From NCBI GenBank assembly GCA_947177935.1, contig CAMWWG010000078.1, forward strand, positions 1 through 5,592: a stretch of 5,592 nucleotides of DNA, in the 5' to 3' direction. Source of the DNA: an uncultured Ruminococcus sp. (lineage in GTDB: Bacteria > Bacillota > Clostridia > Oscillospirales > Ruminococcaceae). Position numbers and translations under genes: made by a program. This document shows positions 1-5,578 of the stretch, piece after piece (position 1 is the stretch's first letter; every line of letters begins with the position of its first letter). A model generated the notes under the pieces. The model saw only the letters and a list, made by a program, of their open reading frames with translations, was not told the origin of the DNA and made no database searches.

Positions 1-1
1 G

Positions 2-1375
2 ATTTATCTGATCGGAGCGCTTCATTATCAGGAAAAATTTTTGCCGCACACTTATATCAATTCATTTGCCGTTTCCGGCATGACAATGGAAGAGGCACAC
101 ACTGCGTTACTGGAACAGAAACAGGCAAAGGATCTGACGCTGATTACCGCTAAGGGTGAACAGGTCGTAATCCCGGCGCAGGATTTTCAGGCGGAATACG
201 CCATTCCGGCAGGTGCATTCAACGAGGTTATCAATGAAAGCAATTTCAATTGGGTCTCCAAATTGTTCAGCAGTTCCGAGTATGCCGTGCCCTATGAATA
301 TTCTTATTCAGAAGAAGCATTAAGATCCCTGATTGAATTGCATGATTGGGGCAATGAACTCTCCCAGAATGCCAAAATTGTCCGTGCGGATTCTGGAAAA
401 TTCGAGATCACACCAGAGACAACCGGCGACCAGTTCGACACGGAGCGTCTGATGCGGTTTATTACCAGTGAACTGGCGGCAGGTAAGAACGTCATCACCA
501 TGGAAGATTCCGGTTGTTATGAACCTTACAAAGCAAAAGTAACTTCAGAGGATTTGCAGGAAGATCTGGCTGTTTATAACCAATATGCCGAATGTAATGT
601 GACGTATGATTTTGATGACCGCAAAATCACGCTTGACAGTGATACGATTATCAGTTGGCTGCTGACGAAGTCGGATGGATCATTTGTGACCACATCCGGA
701 CACACAATCCCGATGGATGAGGAGAAAGTCCGGGAGTTTGTCGATGATATGGCAGAACAAACAGACACTTACGGCAAAGACCGGGAATTTTATGCCACAG
801 TAGATGGCTGGATTACAGTACCCTGGATTGACGAAGCCGCCTGGGATCAGCAAAGTTGTTACGGCTGGCTGATTAACCGGAAAGACACAGTTGTCCAGTT
901 AATGGAGCTGATCCAGGCAGGGGAATCCGTCACAGTAGAACCGATCTATGAAACATGGGGTATAGGCTACACCCGGAAAACGGATGATATCGGCACGACG
1001 TATATTGAAGCAGATATTTCCGAACAGCACATGTGGTTTTACAGAGATAACCAGTTAATCATGGATTATGATTTTGTATCCGGACTGGAGACGAATTACA
1101 ACCGGAGAACACCTCGTGGTATCGGCAAGATTACAGGACATATCAAGGGCAAAACACTGGGTACTTATGAAGTCCAGGGCTATGCCCAGTGGGTGGACTA
1201 CTGGATTCCGTTCGGCTATATCGGATGCGGTTTCCATGATTTGTCCCGTAGTGCATATGGCGGAAATATCTATATGTACAATGGTTCCCACGGCTGTCTG
1301 AACATGCGGTTATCCGAAGTCAAGAATCTCTATAACGAGATTGAGGACGGCATTCCAGTTATTGTGCATGATTAG
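2..1375 (+). CDS. YkuD-family L,D-transpeptidase with VanW-type peptidoglycan-binding repeats, 5' partial
   Basis: Extracytoplasmic enzyme expected to form 3-3 (meso-DAP to meso-DAP type) peptide cross-links in peptidoglycan, or to attach proteins to it. The frame is open to the left window edge (reads IYLIGALHYQEKF before a TTG at 41), so that TTG is internal. The hydrophobic IYLIGAL is probably the end of an N-terminal membrane anchor, and the true start lies upstream. Numbering from the TTG: residues ~5-60 and ~90-300 resemble PG_binding_4 repeats (INSFAVSGMTMEEA; FEITPETTGDQFDTERL). Residues ~318-444 are the YkuD domain, opening GTTYIEADISEQHMWFYRD. The catalytic signature is complete: His399 (GFHD), then SHGC with His417 and nucleophile Cys419, followed by LNMR. 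The C-terminus PVIVHD is typical of the family. A terminator follows, so it is transcribed apart from ychF. The family is certain; the exact substrate is not. Confidence 0.93.
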   Translation: MYLIGALHYQEKFLPHTYINSFAVSGMTMEEAHTALLEQKQAKDLTLITAKGEQVVIPAQDFQAEYAIPAGAFNEVINESNFNWVSKLFSSSEYAVPYEYSYSEEALRSLIELHDWGNELSQNAKIVRADSGKFEITPETTGDQFDTERLMRFITSELAAGKNVITMEDSGCYEPYKAKVTSEDLQEDLAVYNQYAECNVTYDFDDRKITLDSDTIISWLLTKSDGSFVTTSGHTIPMDEEKVREFVDDMAEQTDTYGKDREFYATVDGWITVPWIDEAAWDQQSCYGWLINRKDTVVQLMELIQAGESVTVEPIYETWGIGYTRKTDDIGTTYIEADISEQHMWFYRDNQLIMDYDFVSGLETNYNRRTPRGIGKITGHIKGKTLGTYEVQGYAQWVDYWIPFGYIGCGFHDLSRSAYGGNIYMYNGSHGCLNMRLSEVKNLYNEIEDGIPVIVHD

Positions 1376-1385
1376 TGCATGATTC
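1364..1385 (+). repeat. Tandem 11-bp duplication across the L,D-transpeptidase stop codon
   Basis: GTGCATGATTA (1364-1374) is followed immediately by GTGCATGATTC (1375-1385), identical in 10 of 11 bases. The TAG stop (1373-1375) sits on the junction. With one copy removed, the frame would read Val-His-Asp-Ser and end at a TGA, so the duplication shortens the protein by one residue. It looks like a slippage event without functional consequence. Confidence 0.7.
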
Positions 1386-1408
1386 ATGAAAATTATTCTG
1401 AAATTATC

Positions 1409-1442
1409 GCTGTCTGGAATGTTTTCCGGACAGCATTTTTTT
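1409..1442 (+). terminator. Rho-independent terminator of the L,D-transpeptidase gene
   Basis: An 11-bp stem, GCTGTCTGGAA (1409-1419) with TTCCGGACAGC (1424-1434), closes a TGTT loop with one G-U pair. A seven-T tract follows after one A (1436-1442). It lies 33 bases after the stop codon and separates this gene from the ychF-cdd operon. Confidence 0.92.
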
Positions 1443-1479
1443 GATTCCTGAAAATTCTCTGTAAAATATTGCAAACTAC

Positions 1480-1508
1480 TTGCATTTTTCCTCAGAACAT
1501 GCTAAACT
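1480..1508 (+). promoter_or_regulatory. Predicted sigma-A promoter of ychF-cdd
   Basis: The -35 element TTGCAT (1480-1485) and the -10 element TAAACT (1503-1508) are separated by 17 bases. A TGC directly before the -10 (1500-1502) makes an extended -10. Transcription would start near 1514-1516, giving a leader of about 53 bases. It lies just downstream of the preceding terminator. Placement is by consensus matching only. Confidence 0.65.
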
Positions 1509-1514
1509 AAAATA

Positions 1515-1535
1515 GTAATTTAAATTTTAAATTAC
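1515..1535. promoter_or_regulatory. Perfect AT-rich palindrome at the predicted ychF transcription start
   Basis: GTAATTTAAA (1515-1524) and TTTAAATTAC (1526-1535) are exact inverted repeats around a single T. The palindrome begins 6 bases after the -10 and would cover +1 to about +20. This is a common position for a repressor operator, and half-sites of this size suit dimeric winged-helix repressors. Alternatively, in RNA it would form a weak all-A-U hairpin at the 5' end of the transcript. The symmetry is directly visible; a regulatory role is inferred. A/T-rich DNA gives such symmetry by chance more often than average DNA. Confidence 0.4.
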
Positions 1536-1547
1536 ATAAATTTTTTT

Positions 1548-1553
1548 AAGGAG
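1548..1553 (+). promoter_or_regulatory. Shine-Dalgarno site of ychF with long spacing
   Basis: AAGGAG is the only good purine-rich site before the ychF ATG. The spacer to the start is 14 bases, longer than the usual 5-9. No in-frame alternative start lies nearer, and the protein beginning [14 protein letters not shown] matches the usual YchF N-terminus, so the start at 1568 stands despite the spacing. Confidence 0.7.
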
Positions 1554-1567
1554 TTGTTTTTTATACT

Positions 1568-2662
1568 ATGAAATTAGGCATGGTGGGTCTTCCGAATGTC
1601 GGAAAAAGTACCCTGTTCAATGCACTCACGAATGCAGGAGCGCAGTCAGCAAATTATCCGTTCTGTACGATTGAGAAAAATATCGGCGTTGTTTCTGTTC
1701 CCGATTCCCGGCTGAATTATCTTGCGGACATGTACAATCCCGACAGTTTTAAGCCGGCAACGCTGGAATTCGTTGACATTGCCGGACTTGTCAAGGGCGC
1801 ATCCAAGGGCGAAGGACTCGGCAATAAATTCCTTGCAGACATCCGGGAAGTGGATGCAATCGTCCATGTTGTCCGTTGTTTCGAGGATATGGACATTATT
1901 CATGTGGATGGGAATATCAATCCGGCGAGAGATATTGAGACGATTAATTTAGAACTGATTTTCTCGGATCTGGAAATGGTACAGCGCCGGATTGACCGTG
2001 CAAAGAAACTACTGAAAGGCGACAAAAAAGCGCAGATCCAGGTGGATTTCTTCGAGCGTTTGGCGGCACATCTCGAAGACGGAAAATCCGCACGCAGCTT
2101 TGAAGTTACGGAGGATGAACAAATCTTCCTGCATGATACGCCGTTATTATCTGCGAAACCGGTAATTTATGCGGCAAATCTCAGTGAGACGGATTTCGCC
2201 GGGAATCTGGATAATCAGACGCATTTTCAGGCAGTCCGGGCAATCGCCGAGGAGGAAAATGCTGCCGTTCTCCCGATCTGTGCGCAGACTGAGGCAGAAA
2301 TTGCCGACATGAACGACGAAGACAAGGCAATGTTCCTGGAAGAACTCGGACTGGAAGAATCTGGTTTGAACAGAATTATTCAGACAGGGTATCATCTGTT
2401 AGGCTTTATTTCATTCCTGACTGCCGGCAAGCAGGAAGTCCGTGCGTGGACAATTACCAGAGGTACAAAAGCACCGCAGGCAGCCGGAAAGATCCACACG
2501 GATTTTGAAAAGGGATTCATCCGTGCGGAGATTGTTGCATTTGAAGATCTGAAAAAATGCGGAAGCATGACAGCCGCAAAAGAACAAGGCTTACTGCGTT
2601 CCGAAGGCAAGGAATACATTATGCAGGACGGTGATATTGTTGAATTCCGGTTCAATGTCTGA
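1568..2662 (+). CDS. ychF: Redox-/ribosome-associated P-loop nucleotidase YchF (OLA1 family)
   Basis: Cytosolic P-loop protein of the Obg-related TRAFAC class. Family members bind ATP in preference to GTP, associate with ribosomes and take part in stress responses. The 364 residues match the family length (~363-366). The G1 P-loop GLPNVGKS is at 7-14. The switch I region includes [10 protein letters not shown] (29-38). G3 is DIAGL at 70-74, with Leu74 in place of the catalytic Gln of Ras-type GTPases, as expected of this hydrophobic-substituted subfamily. The usual NKxD guanine-specificity motif is replaced by NLSE (204-207), the hallmark of ATP preference. A helical insertion (~130-195) precedes it. 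A TGS domain fills the C-terminus (~280-364), including [19 protein letters not shown] and the ending [11 protein letters not shown]. It is first in an operon with cdd, whose start lies inside its last codons. No key residue is missing. Confidence 0.98.
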   Translation: MKLGMVGLPNVGKSTLFNALTNAGAQSANYPFCTIEKNIGVVSVPDSRLNYLADMYNPDSFKPATLEFVDIAGLVKGASKGEGLGNKFLADIREVDAIVHVVRCFEDMDIIHVDGNINPARDIETINLELIFSDLEMVQRRIDRAKKLLKGDKKAQIQVDFFERLAAHLEDGKSARSFEVTEDEQIFLHDTPLLSAKPVIYAANLSETDFAGNLDNQTHFQAVRAIAEEENAAVLPICAQTEAEIADMNDEDKAMFLEELGLEESGLNRIIQTGYHLLGFISFLTAGKQEVRAWTITRGTKAPQAAGKIHTDFEKGFIRAEIVAFEDLKKCGSMTAAKEQGLLRSEGKEYIMQDGDIVEFRFNV

Positions 2663-3062
2663 TCTTGAAAATCTCCGGGAAAAATTACTGAAACAAGCCC
2701 GGATTGCCAGAGAATCCGCCTATTGCAGATATTCCGGTTTTGCAGTCGGTGCGGCATTATTGACAGAATCCGGCGAAATTTACACAGGCTGTAATATTGA
2801 AAATGCTTCTTATTCACTGTGCATTTGTGCGGAACGGATCGCATTCGGAAAAGCCGTTTCAGAGGGACATCAAAAGTTCCGAGCCATTGCAATTACTGGA
2901 AAATTCCGGGATTCTGATGCAGTCAAACCGGAAACGGATTGTTTTCCATGTGGTGCATGCCGGCAATTCATGTCAGAATTCTGCGAACTGGATTTTAAAA
3001 TTTATCTGGAACAGCAGGAATTTACATTAGGTGAATTATTTCCGGGAGAATTTAAATTATAA
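2655..3062 (+). CDS. cdd: Cytidine deaminase (small tetrameric type)
   Basis: Cytosolic zinc enzyme that deaminates cytidine and deoxycytidine to uridine and deoxyuridine in pyrimidine salvage. Starting at ATG 2655 gives 135 residues, close to the usual ~130 of the homotetrameric bacterial form. The catalytic CAE motif is Cys58-Ala-Glu60, with Glu60 as proton shuttle. The second zinc motif PCGACRQ supplies Cys99 and Cys102, so there are three Cys ligands. The nucleoside-binding stretch YSGFAVGAALL (26-36) and GCNIENASY (45-53, with Asn47 and Glu49) is intact, as is the C-terminal LFPGEF. The start overlaps the ychF end by 8 bases (ATGTCTGA). No convincing Shine-Dalgarno site precedes it, which suggests translational coupling to ychF. 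An upstream in-frame GTG (2631) would add eight residues and is less likely, since its AGGA is only 2 bases away. Confidence 0.95.
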   Translation: MSDLENLREKLLKQARIARESAYCRYSGFAVGAALLTESGEIYTGCNIENASYSLCICAERIAFGKAVSEGHQKFRAIAITGKFRDSDAVKPETDCFPCGACRQFMSEFCELDFKIYLEQQEFTLGELFPGEFKL

Positions 3063-3064
3063 TC

Positions 3065-3105
3065 AAAAAAACAGGCGGGATTCTGAAAAATCCTGCCTGT
3101 TTTTT
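3065..3105. terminator. Bidirectional terminator between convergent cdd and dockerin gene
   Basis: The stem pairs 3072-3082 (CAGGCGGGATT) with 3089-3099 (AATCCTGCCTG), with one G-U pair and a 6-base loop. An A-tract (3065-3071) lies to the left and a T-tract (3100-3105) to the right, so the hairpin ends in a U-run when read from either side. It begins 2 bases after the cdd stop and lies about 30 bases beyond the stop of the minus-strand gene, serving both. Confidence 0.92.
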
Positions 3106-3134
3106 AATAAATTTTTTAATAATTTTATGATAAA

Positions 3135-5561
3135 TTACTTGATCGGAAAATCAGCCTGTGTCAGCAGGTCTACCAGAAGCCGCAGAACGTTCATGCTGTC
3201 ATTGAGTTCAATCTTTCCACTCTGGTCAACGTCTGCATTTGCCACGCCCTGCGGTGTGATTTTGTCAACACCGACATAAACTCTGTTCATCAGAATAACG
3301 TCGATAATATCCACTTCGTTGTCACAGTTTGCATCGCCCCAGAGCGTAGCTTCCGGCAGTTCAACATCACTGCTGTCTTCGGATGATTCAGATGATTCTT
3401 CGGACGATTCTGAAGATTCCTGGGACTCGCTGTAGAATACTTCGACAGATTTGAGTGTCACAGAATCCAGTTCTGTTTCGCCTTTGCCGCCGTACCAGTA
3501 ACCGAACTGAAGATTGCCATATTCTTCATTGAGATCCGCACCGTCCGGAACAATCCATGCAATCTGCACATCGCCGGATTTGGAATTCAGAACAACATAA
3601 TCCCATGCGGCATCTTCCGGAGACCACTGTTTCCAGTCTTCGCCCACGGATGCACCAATGCCGTAAACCAGTTTATCCAGGTCAGAACCAGCAGAAACGG
3701 TGAAGACAACTGCGTGTACGTCCTGATTTGCTGCAACGCCGAGATCCGCAAAACTCAGTTCGCCGGACATTTTGCCTGCTGCGATTTCTTTATTGACATC
3801 TGTCTTCTTGGAACCTGTATAATCAAATGTCACGTTTTCTGTGTAAGTCAGAACACCGCCAACCAGGTCAACTGCTTCCACTTCGGTGTATTCTTCGGCA
3901 TTTTCCACGCCGTACCAGTACTGGAAGGAAATGTCGCCGGATGTCTCATAAGGCTTGACTTCTTCCGGAACATCCCAGAATACATTGAAGTAAGAGCCAA
4001 GCTGATTGTCTTCAGAACTCAGGAAGTAGCCGTTGCCTGGTGTAATGCCGAACTGAACACCGGCAGCCGCGCATTCTTCTACAACTTCGTCGCCCATATC
4101 GTTGTACCAGTAGCCTGCATCTTTGGTTGTTGCAACGCCTGCCGCATTCTTAGCACTCTCTGTATCTGCCGGAGAACCATTCTCAACGTTCATACCACCG
4201 CCATACATGAATGTCTTGACGTCTTTGTCGCTCTGGATGGTTGCCATCAGGGATTCAATTGTCACAGTAGAACCGACATTGCCAATGTCGAAACTGGAAT
4301 AAGAGAACTTGTGGCTGTTGATCGGGTCAACGCCCTCAACGGGTGTTTTGCCCTCAGCCGCATAAGTTTCCTCATCATAGCCTTTTGTCAGTGTAAGAGG
4401 TGTTTCAAATTCAATCTGACGAGCCTGAGTGGCAGTCATGGTACCAGTGCCATTGCCATTGTCCTTAAATGTATAAGAACCACTTGTCGGATTTTTGGTA
4501 TTGCCGTCTTTGATTGCATTTGCATGTTCATCTTTCGGGGGATCTGTCGTGCCTGGATTGCTCGGTGCTGCTGTGCCGTTTGCGGTGATGGATTTGATCG
4601 TCACAGCATTACCGCCGCTGTAATAATTCCGGAATTCAAATTCGCCGTCCCACTCGGAATTATTTTCGTCTTTGTATTTCAGTGCCAGTTTGGAAGTGTC
4701 AATGACAATTGTCACTTCACCGCCGTTGACAGCGACATCCGTGCCGGGAACTTCTACTGTACCGTCTTTGGTGTCTACCCAAGACTTACCATCATATTCC
4801 ATCCAATAAGGGGAATCAGCAATGCTGATACCGAAACCGTAGGAGAAATTGCCGGCATAACTGCCTGTGTCGAGAACGATTGTAATATTATTAATACCAC
4901 TGGCAGCCAGATCAGCCGTCTTTGCCCGGTAAGTATTTGCACCTTTTTCGTCTGTGAGTGTACTGCCGGATGTCGGCGTAGACGGATTGGATGGGGTGGA
5001 CGGTTCAGGAGTGTCCGGTGTTGTGGGTGTGGTTGTGCTTGCACCGTTGGCAGTCACAGAATTCACCGTTACTTTACCACCATAGTAATTTCTGAACTCG
5101 AATGTGCCGTCATACTTAGAATCATACTCATCCTTGTATTTCAGGCTCAGGCTGGAAACATCAATGGTAATTGCCGTTTCCTGACCGGCAGTCACAGGCA
5201 CTTCAATGCCCGGAACTTCTACCGTACCGCCCTTGGTATCTACCCAGGACTTGCCGTCATACTCAAACCAGTAAGGATCTGCGTCTGTGCCGATACCGAA
5301 CCCGTAAGACAGATTGCCAGTAAAATCAGCTGTTACATTGAATGTAACTGTTTTGAGTCCGCTTGCCGCAATATCTGCTGTATTGCCCTTGTAAGTATCA
5401 CCAACAGCGAGGGACTGGGCTGCCGCAGAAGCAGAAATGCTCATCATGGAATCTGTTTTGACAGCAGACGGAACCGTCATTGCTGTTGCAGACAGACACA
5501 TCAGTGCAGCAACCGCAATGGCTTTCACACGGTTGCTCATATTTTTTGCGTTAGAATTCAT
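3135..5561 (-). CDS. Secreted multimodular dockerin protein without recognised catalytic domain
   Basis: Probable extracellular component that docks through a C-terminal dockerin onto a cohesin-bearing scaffold of a cellulosome- or amylosome-like complex. Order (residues): signal peptide 1-46; module A ~50-173; Thr/Pro/Ser linker 174-206; module B 207-329; short Pro-rich linker 330-345; module C ~346-576; module D ~577-711; Ser/Glu linker 712-737; dockerin 738-808. A and B are clear duplicates (both contain PYW[FM]EYDGKSWVDTK, LKYKDE and FEFRNYY). C and D share the pattern more loosely (YGxG, and later FQYWYG or FGYWYGG). The modules are rich in exposed-type Trp and Tyr and lack Lys-rich or membrane segments, which fits a carbohydrate- or protein-binding role. 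I recognise no glycoside hydrolase, esterase or lyase motif. The start at 5561 is supported by GAAAGGA 10 bases upstream; Met8 lacks such a site. The dockerin and secretion are solid; ligand binding is inference. Confidence 0.93.
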   Translation of the reverse strand: MNSNAKNMSNRVKAIAVAALMCLSATAMTVPSAVKTDSMMSISASAAAQSLAVGDTYKGNTADIAASGLKTVTFNVTADFTGNLSYGFGIGTDADPYWFEYDGKSWVDTKGGTVEVPGIEVPVTAGQETAITIDVSSLSLKYKDEYDSKYDGTFEFRNYYGGKVTVNSVTANGASTTTPTTPDTPEPSTPSNPSTPTSGSTLTDEKGANTYRAKTADLAASGINNITIVLDTGSYAGNFSYGFGISIADSPYWMEYDGKSWVDTKDGTVEVPGTDVAVNGGEVTIVIDTSKLALKYKDENNSEWDGEFEFRNYYSGGNAVTIKSITANGTAAPSNPGTTDPPKDEHANAIKDGNTKNPTSGSYTFKDNGNGTGTMTATQARQIEFETPLTLTKGYDEETYAAEGKTPVEGVDPINSHKFSYSSFDIGNVGSTVTIESLMATIQSDKDVKTFMYGGGMNVENGSPADTESAKNAAGVATTKDAGYWYNDMGDEVVEECAAAGVQFGITPGNGYFLSSEDNQLGSYFNVFWDVPEEVKPYETSGDISFQYWYGVENAEEYTEVEAVDLVGGVLTYTENVTFDYTGSKKTDVNKEIAAGKMSGELSFADLGVAANQDVHAVVFTVSAGSDLDKLVYGIGASVGEDWKQWSPEDAAWDYVVLNSKSGDVQIAWIVPDGADLNEEYGNLQFGYWYGGKGETELDSVTLKSVEVFYSESQESSESSEESSESSEDSSDVELPEATLWGDANCDNEVDIIDVILMNRVYVGVDKITPQGVANADVDQSGKIELNDSMNVLRLLVDLLTQADFPIK
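3138..3350 (-). other. C-terminal dockerin domain
   Basis: Residues 738-808 with two F-hand calcium loops, each followed by a helix. Loop 1 is DANCDNEVDIID (743-754), with Asp1, Asn3, Asp5, Asp9 and Asp12 in calcium-coordinating positions, then helix VILMNRVYVG. Loop 2 is DVDQSGKIELND (777-788), with Asp1, Asp3, Ser5, Glu9 and Asp12, then helix SMNVLRLLVDLL. The spacer ITPQGVANA between them is typical of ruminococcal dockerins. Dockerins bind cohesins on scaffoldins or cell-surface anchors. Confidence 0.92.
3351..3428 (-). repeat. Acidic Ser/Glu-rich linker before the dockerin
   Basis: Residues 712-737 are almost entirely Ser, Glu and Asp (SSEESSESSEDSSD, 719-732). The DNA is correspondingly repetitive, with GATTC/GACTC/TCTTC-like units on the plus strand, so its length may vary between strains. 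It tethers the binding modules to the dockerin and differs in chemistry from the Thr/Pro linker upstream. Confidence 0.75.
3429..3833 (-). other. Module D of the dockerin protein, diverged copy of the A/B type
   Basis: Residues ~577-711. The part resembling A/B has DLGVAANQDVHAVVFTV (606-622), YGIG (633-636), a tryptophan-rich loop (Trp643, Trp646, Trp653), VQIAWIVPDG (665-674), LQFGYWYGG (684-692) and a final VTLKSVEVFY (701-710). Order and spacing follow modules A and B, but few residues outside the landmarks are identical. Common ancestry is therefore proposed rather than shown. Confidence 0.45.
3834..4526 (-). other. Module C of the dockerin protein, unassigned
   Basis: Residues ~346-576, about 230 long, nearly twice the size of A or B. 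It starts with a stretch unlike the others (SGSYTFKDNGNGTGTMTAT, 360-378). It then carries MYGGGMNVENGS (452-463), GYWYND (483-488), VQFGITPGNGYF (502-513), FNVFWDVPEE (525-534) and SFQYWYG (545-551). The YGGG and FQYWYG landmarks recall A, B and D, with an insertion between them. The boundaries are estimates and no family is recognised with confidence. Confidence 0.45.
4575..4943 (-). repeat. Module B of the dockerin protein
   Basis: Residues 207-329, a duplicate of module A. It has ADLAASGINNITIVL (216-230), YGFG (241-244), SPYWMEYDGKSW (250-261), LKYKDEN (294-300), FEFRNYY (308-314) and TIKSITANG (321-329). Relative to A there is a one-residue gap near residue 280 and an extra residue after the YY pair. 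The aromatic residues Tyr252, Trp253, Tyr256, Trp261, Tyr313 and Tyr314 are all conserved with A. Confidence 0.75.
4944..5042 (-). other. Thr/Pro/Ser-rich linker between modules A and B
   Basis: Residues 174-206 are dominated by Thr, Pro and Ser (TTTPTTPDTPEPSTPSNPS, 177-195). This is a typical extended and often glycosylated linker of extracellular enzymes and scaffoldins. It confirms that A and B fold separately. Confidence 0.8.
5043..5414 (-). repeat. Module A of the dockerin protein
   Basis: Residues 50-173, directly after the signal peptide. Landmarks are ADIAASGLKTVTFNV (62-76), YGFG (86-89), DPYWFEYDGKSW (95-106), LKYKDEY (140-146), FEFRNYYGG (154-162) and a closing TVNSVTANG (165-173). 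The alternation of short hydrophobic stretches suggests a beta-sandwich. By hand alignment about 54 of 79 positions from residue 82 match module B. Confidence 0.75.
5424..5561 (-). other. Signal peptide of the dockerin protein
   Basis: Residues 1-46. The basic n-region (NAKNMSNRVK) precedes the hydrophobic AIAVAALMCLSATAMTV (14-30). A longer c-region ends at ASA, with likely signal peptidase I cleavage after Ala46 (SISASA/AAQS). The Cys22 context ALMC is not a lipobox, so a freely secreted protein is expected. Confidence 0.85.
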
Positions 5562-5571
5562 TTCGATCTCA

Positions 5572-5578
5572 TCCTTTC
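5572..5578 (-). promoter_or_regulatory. Shine-Dalgarno site of the dockerin gene
   Basis: GAAAGGA on the minus strand, with a 10-base spacer to the ATG at 5561. It decides the start in favour of residue 1 over the internal Met8. The promoter is probably beyond the window edge. Confidence 0.75.

Noticed and set aside
41..43. TTG as the start of the L,D-transpeptidase.
   Set aside because: The frame stays open to the window edge with a hydrophobic segment (IYLIGAL) that fits the membrane anchor, and no Shine-Dalgarno site precedes the TTG.
1441..1467. TTGATT and TAAAAT as an alternative ychF promoter.
   Set aside because: The spacing is only 15 bases and the -35 overlaps the T-tract of the terminator; the extended -10 promoter downstream fits better.
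2392..2892. 166-codon open frame on the minus strand across the ychF-cdd junction.
   Set aside because: It lies antisense to two well-conserved genes, has no recognisable domain or ribosome site, and its composition (Arg/Cys/Phe-rich) is typical of a shadow frame.
4775..5044. 89-codon minus-strand frame within the dockerin gene, His/Pro/Arg-rich at its start.
   Set aside because: It is the +1 reading of the Thr/Pro linker and module B; the main frame is uninterrupted and clearly coding.
4575..5414. The A/B repetition as a mobile element or assembly artefact.
   Set aside because: The copies differ at many residues, stay in frame and are joined by a proper linker, which is ordinary module duplication.
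5496..5498. Cys22 of the dockerin protein as a lipoprotein attachment site.
   Set aside because: The preceding residues are Ala-Leu-Met, not a lipobox with Gly/Ala/Ser at -1, and a later ASA site fits signal peptidase I.
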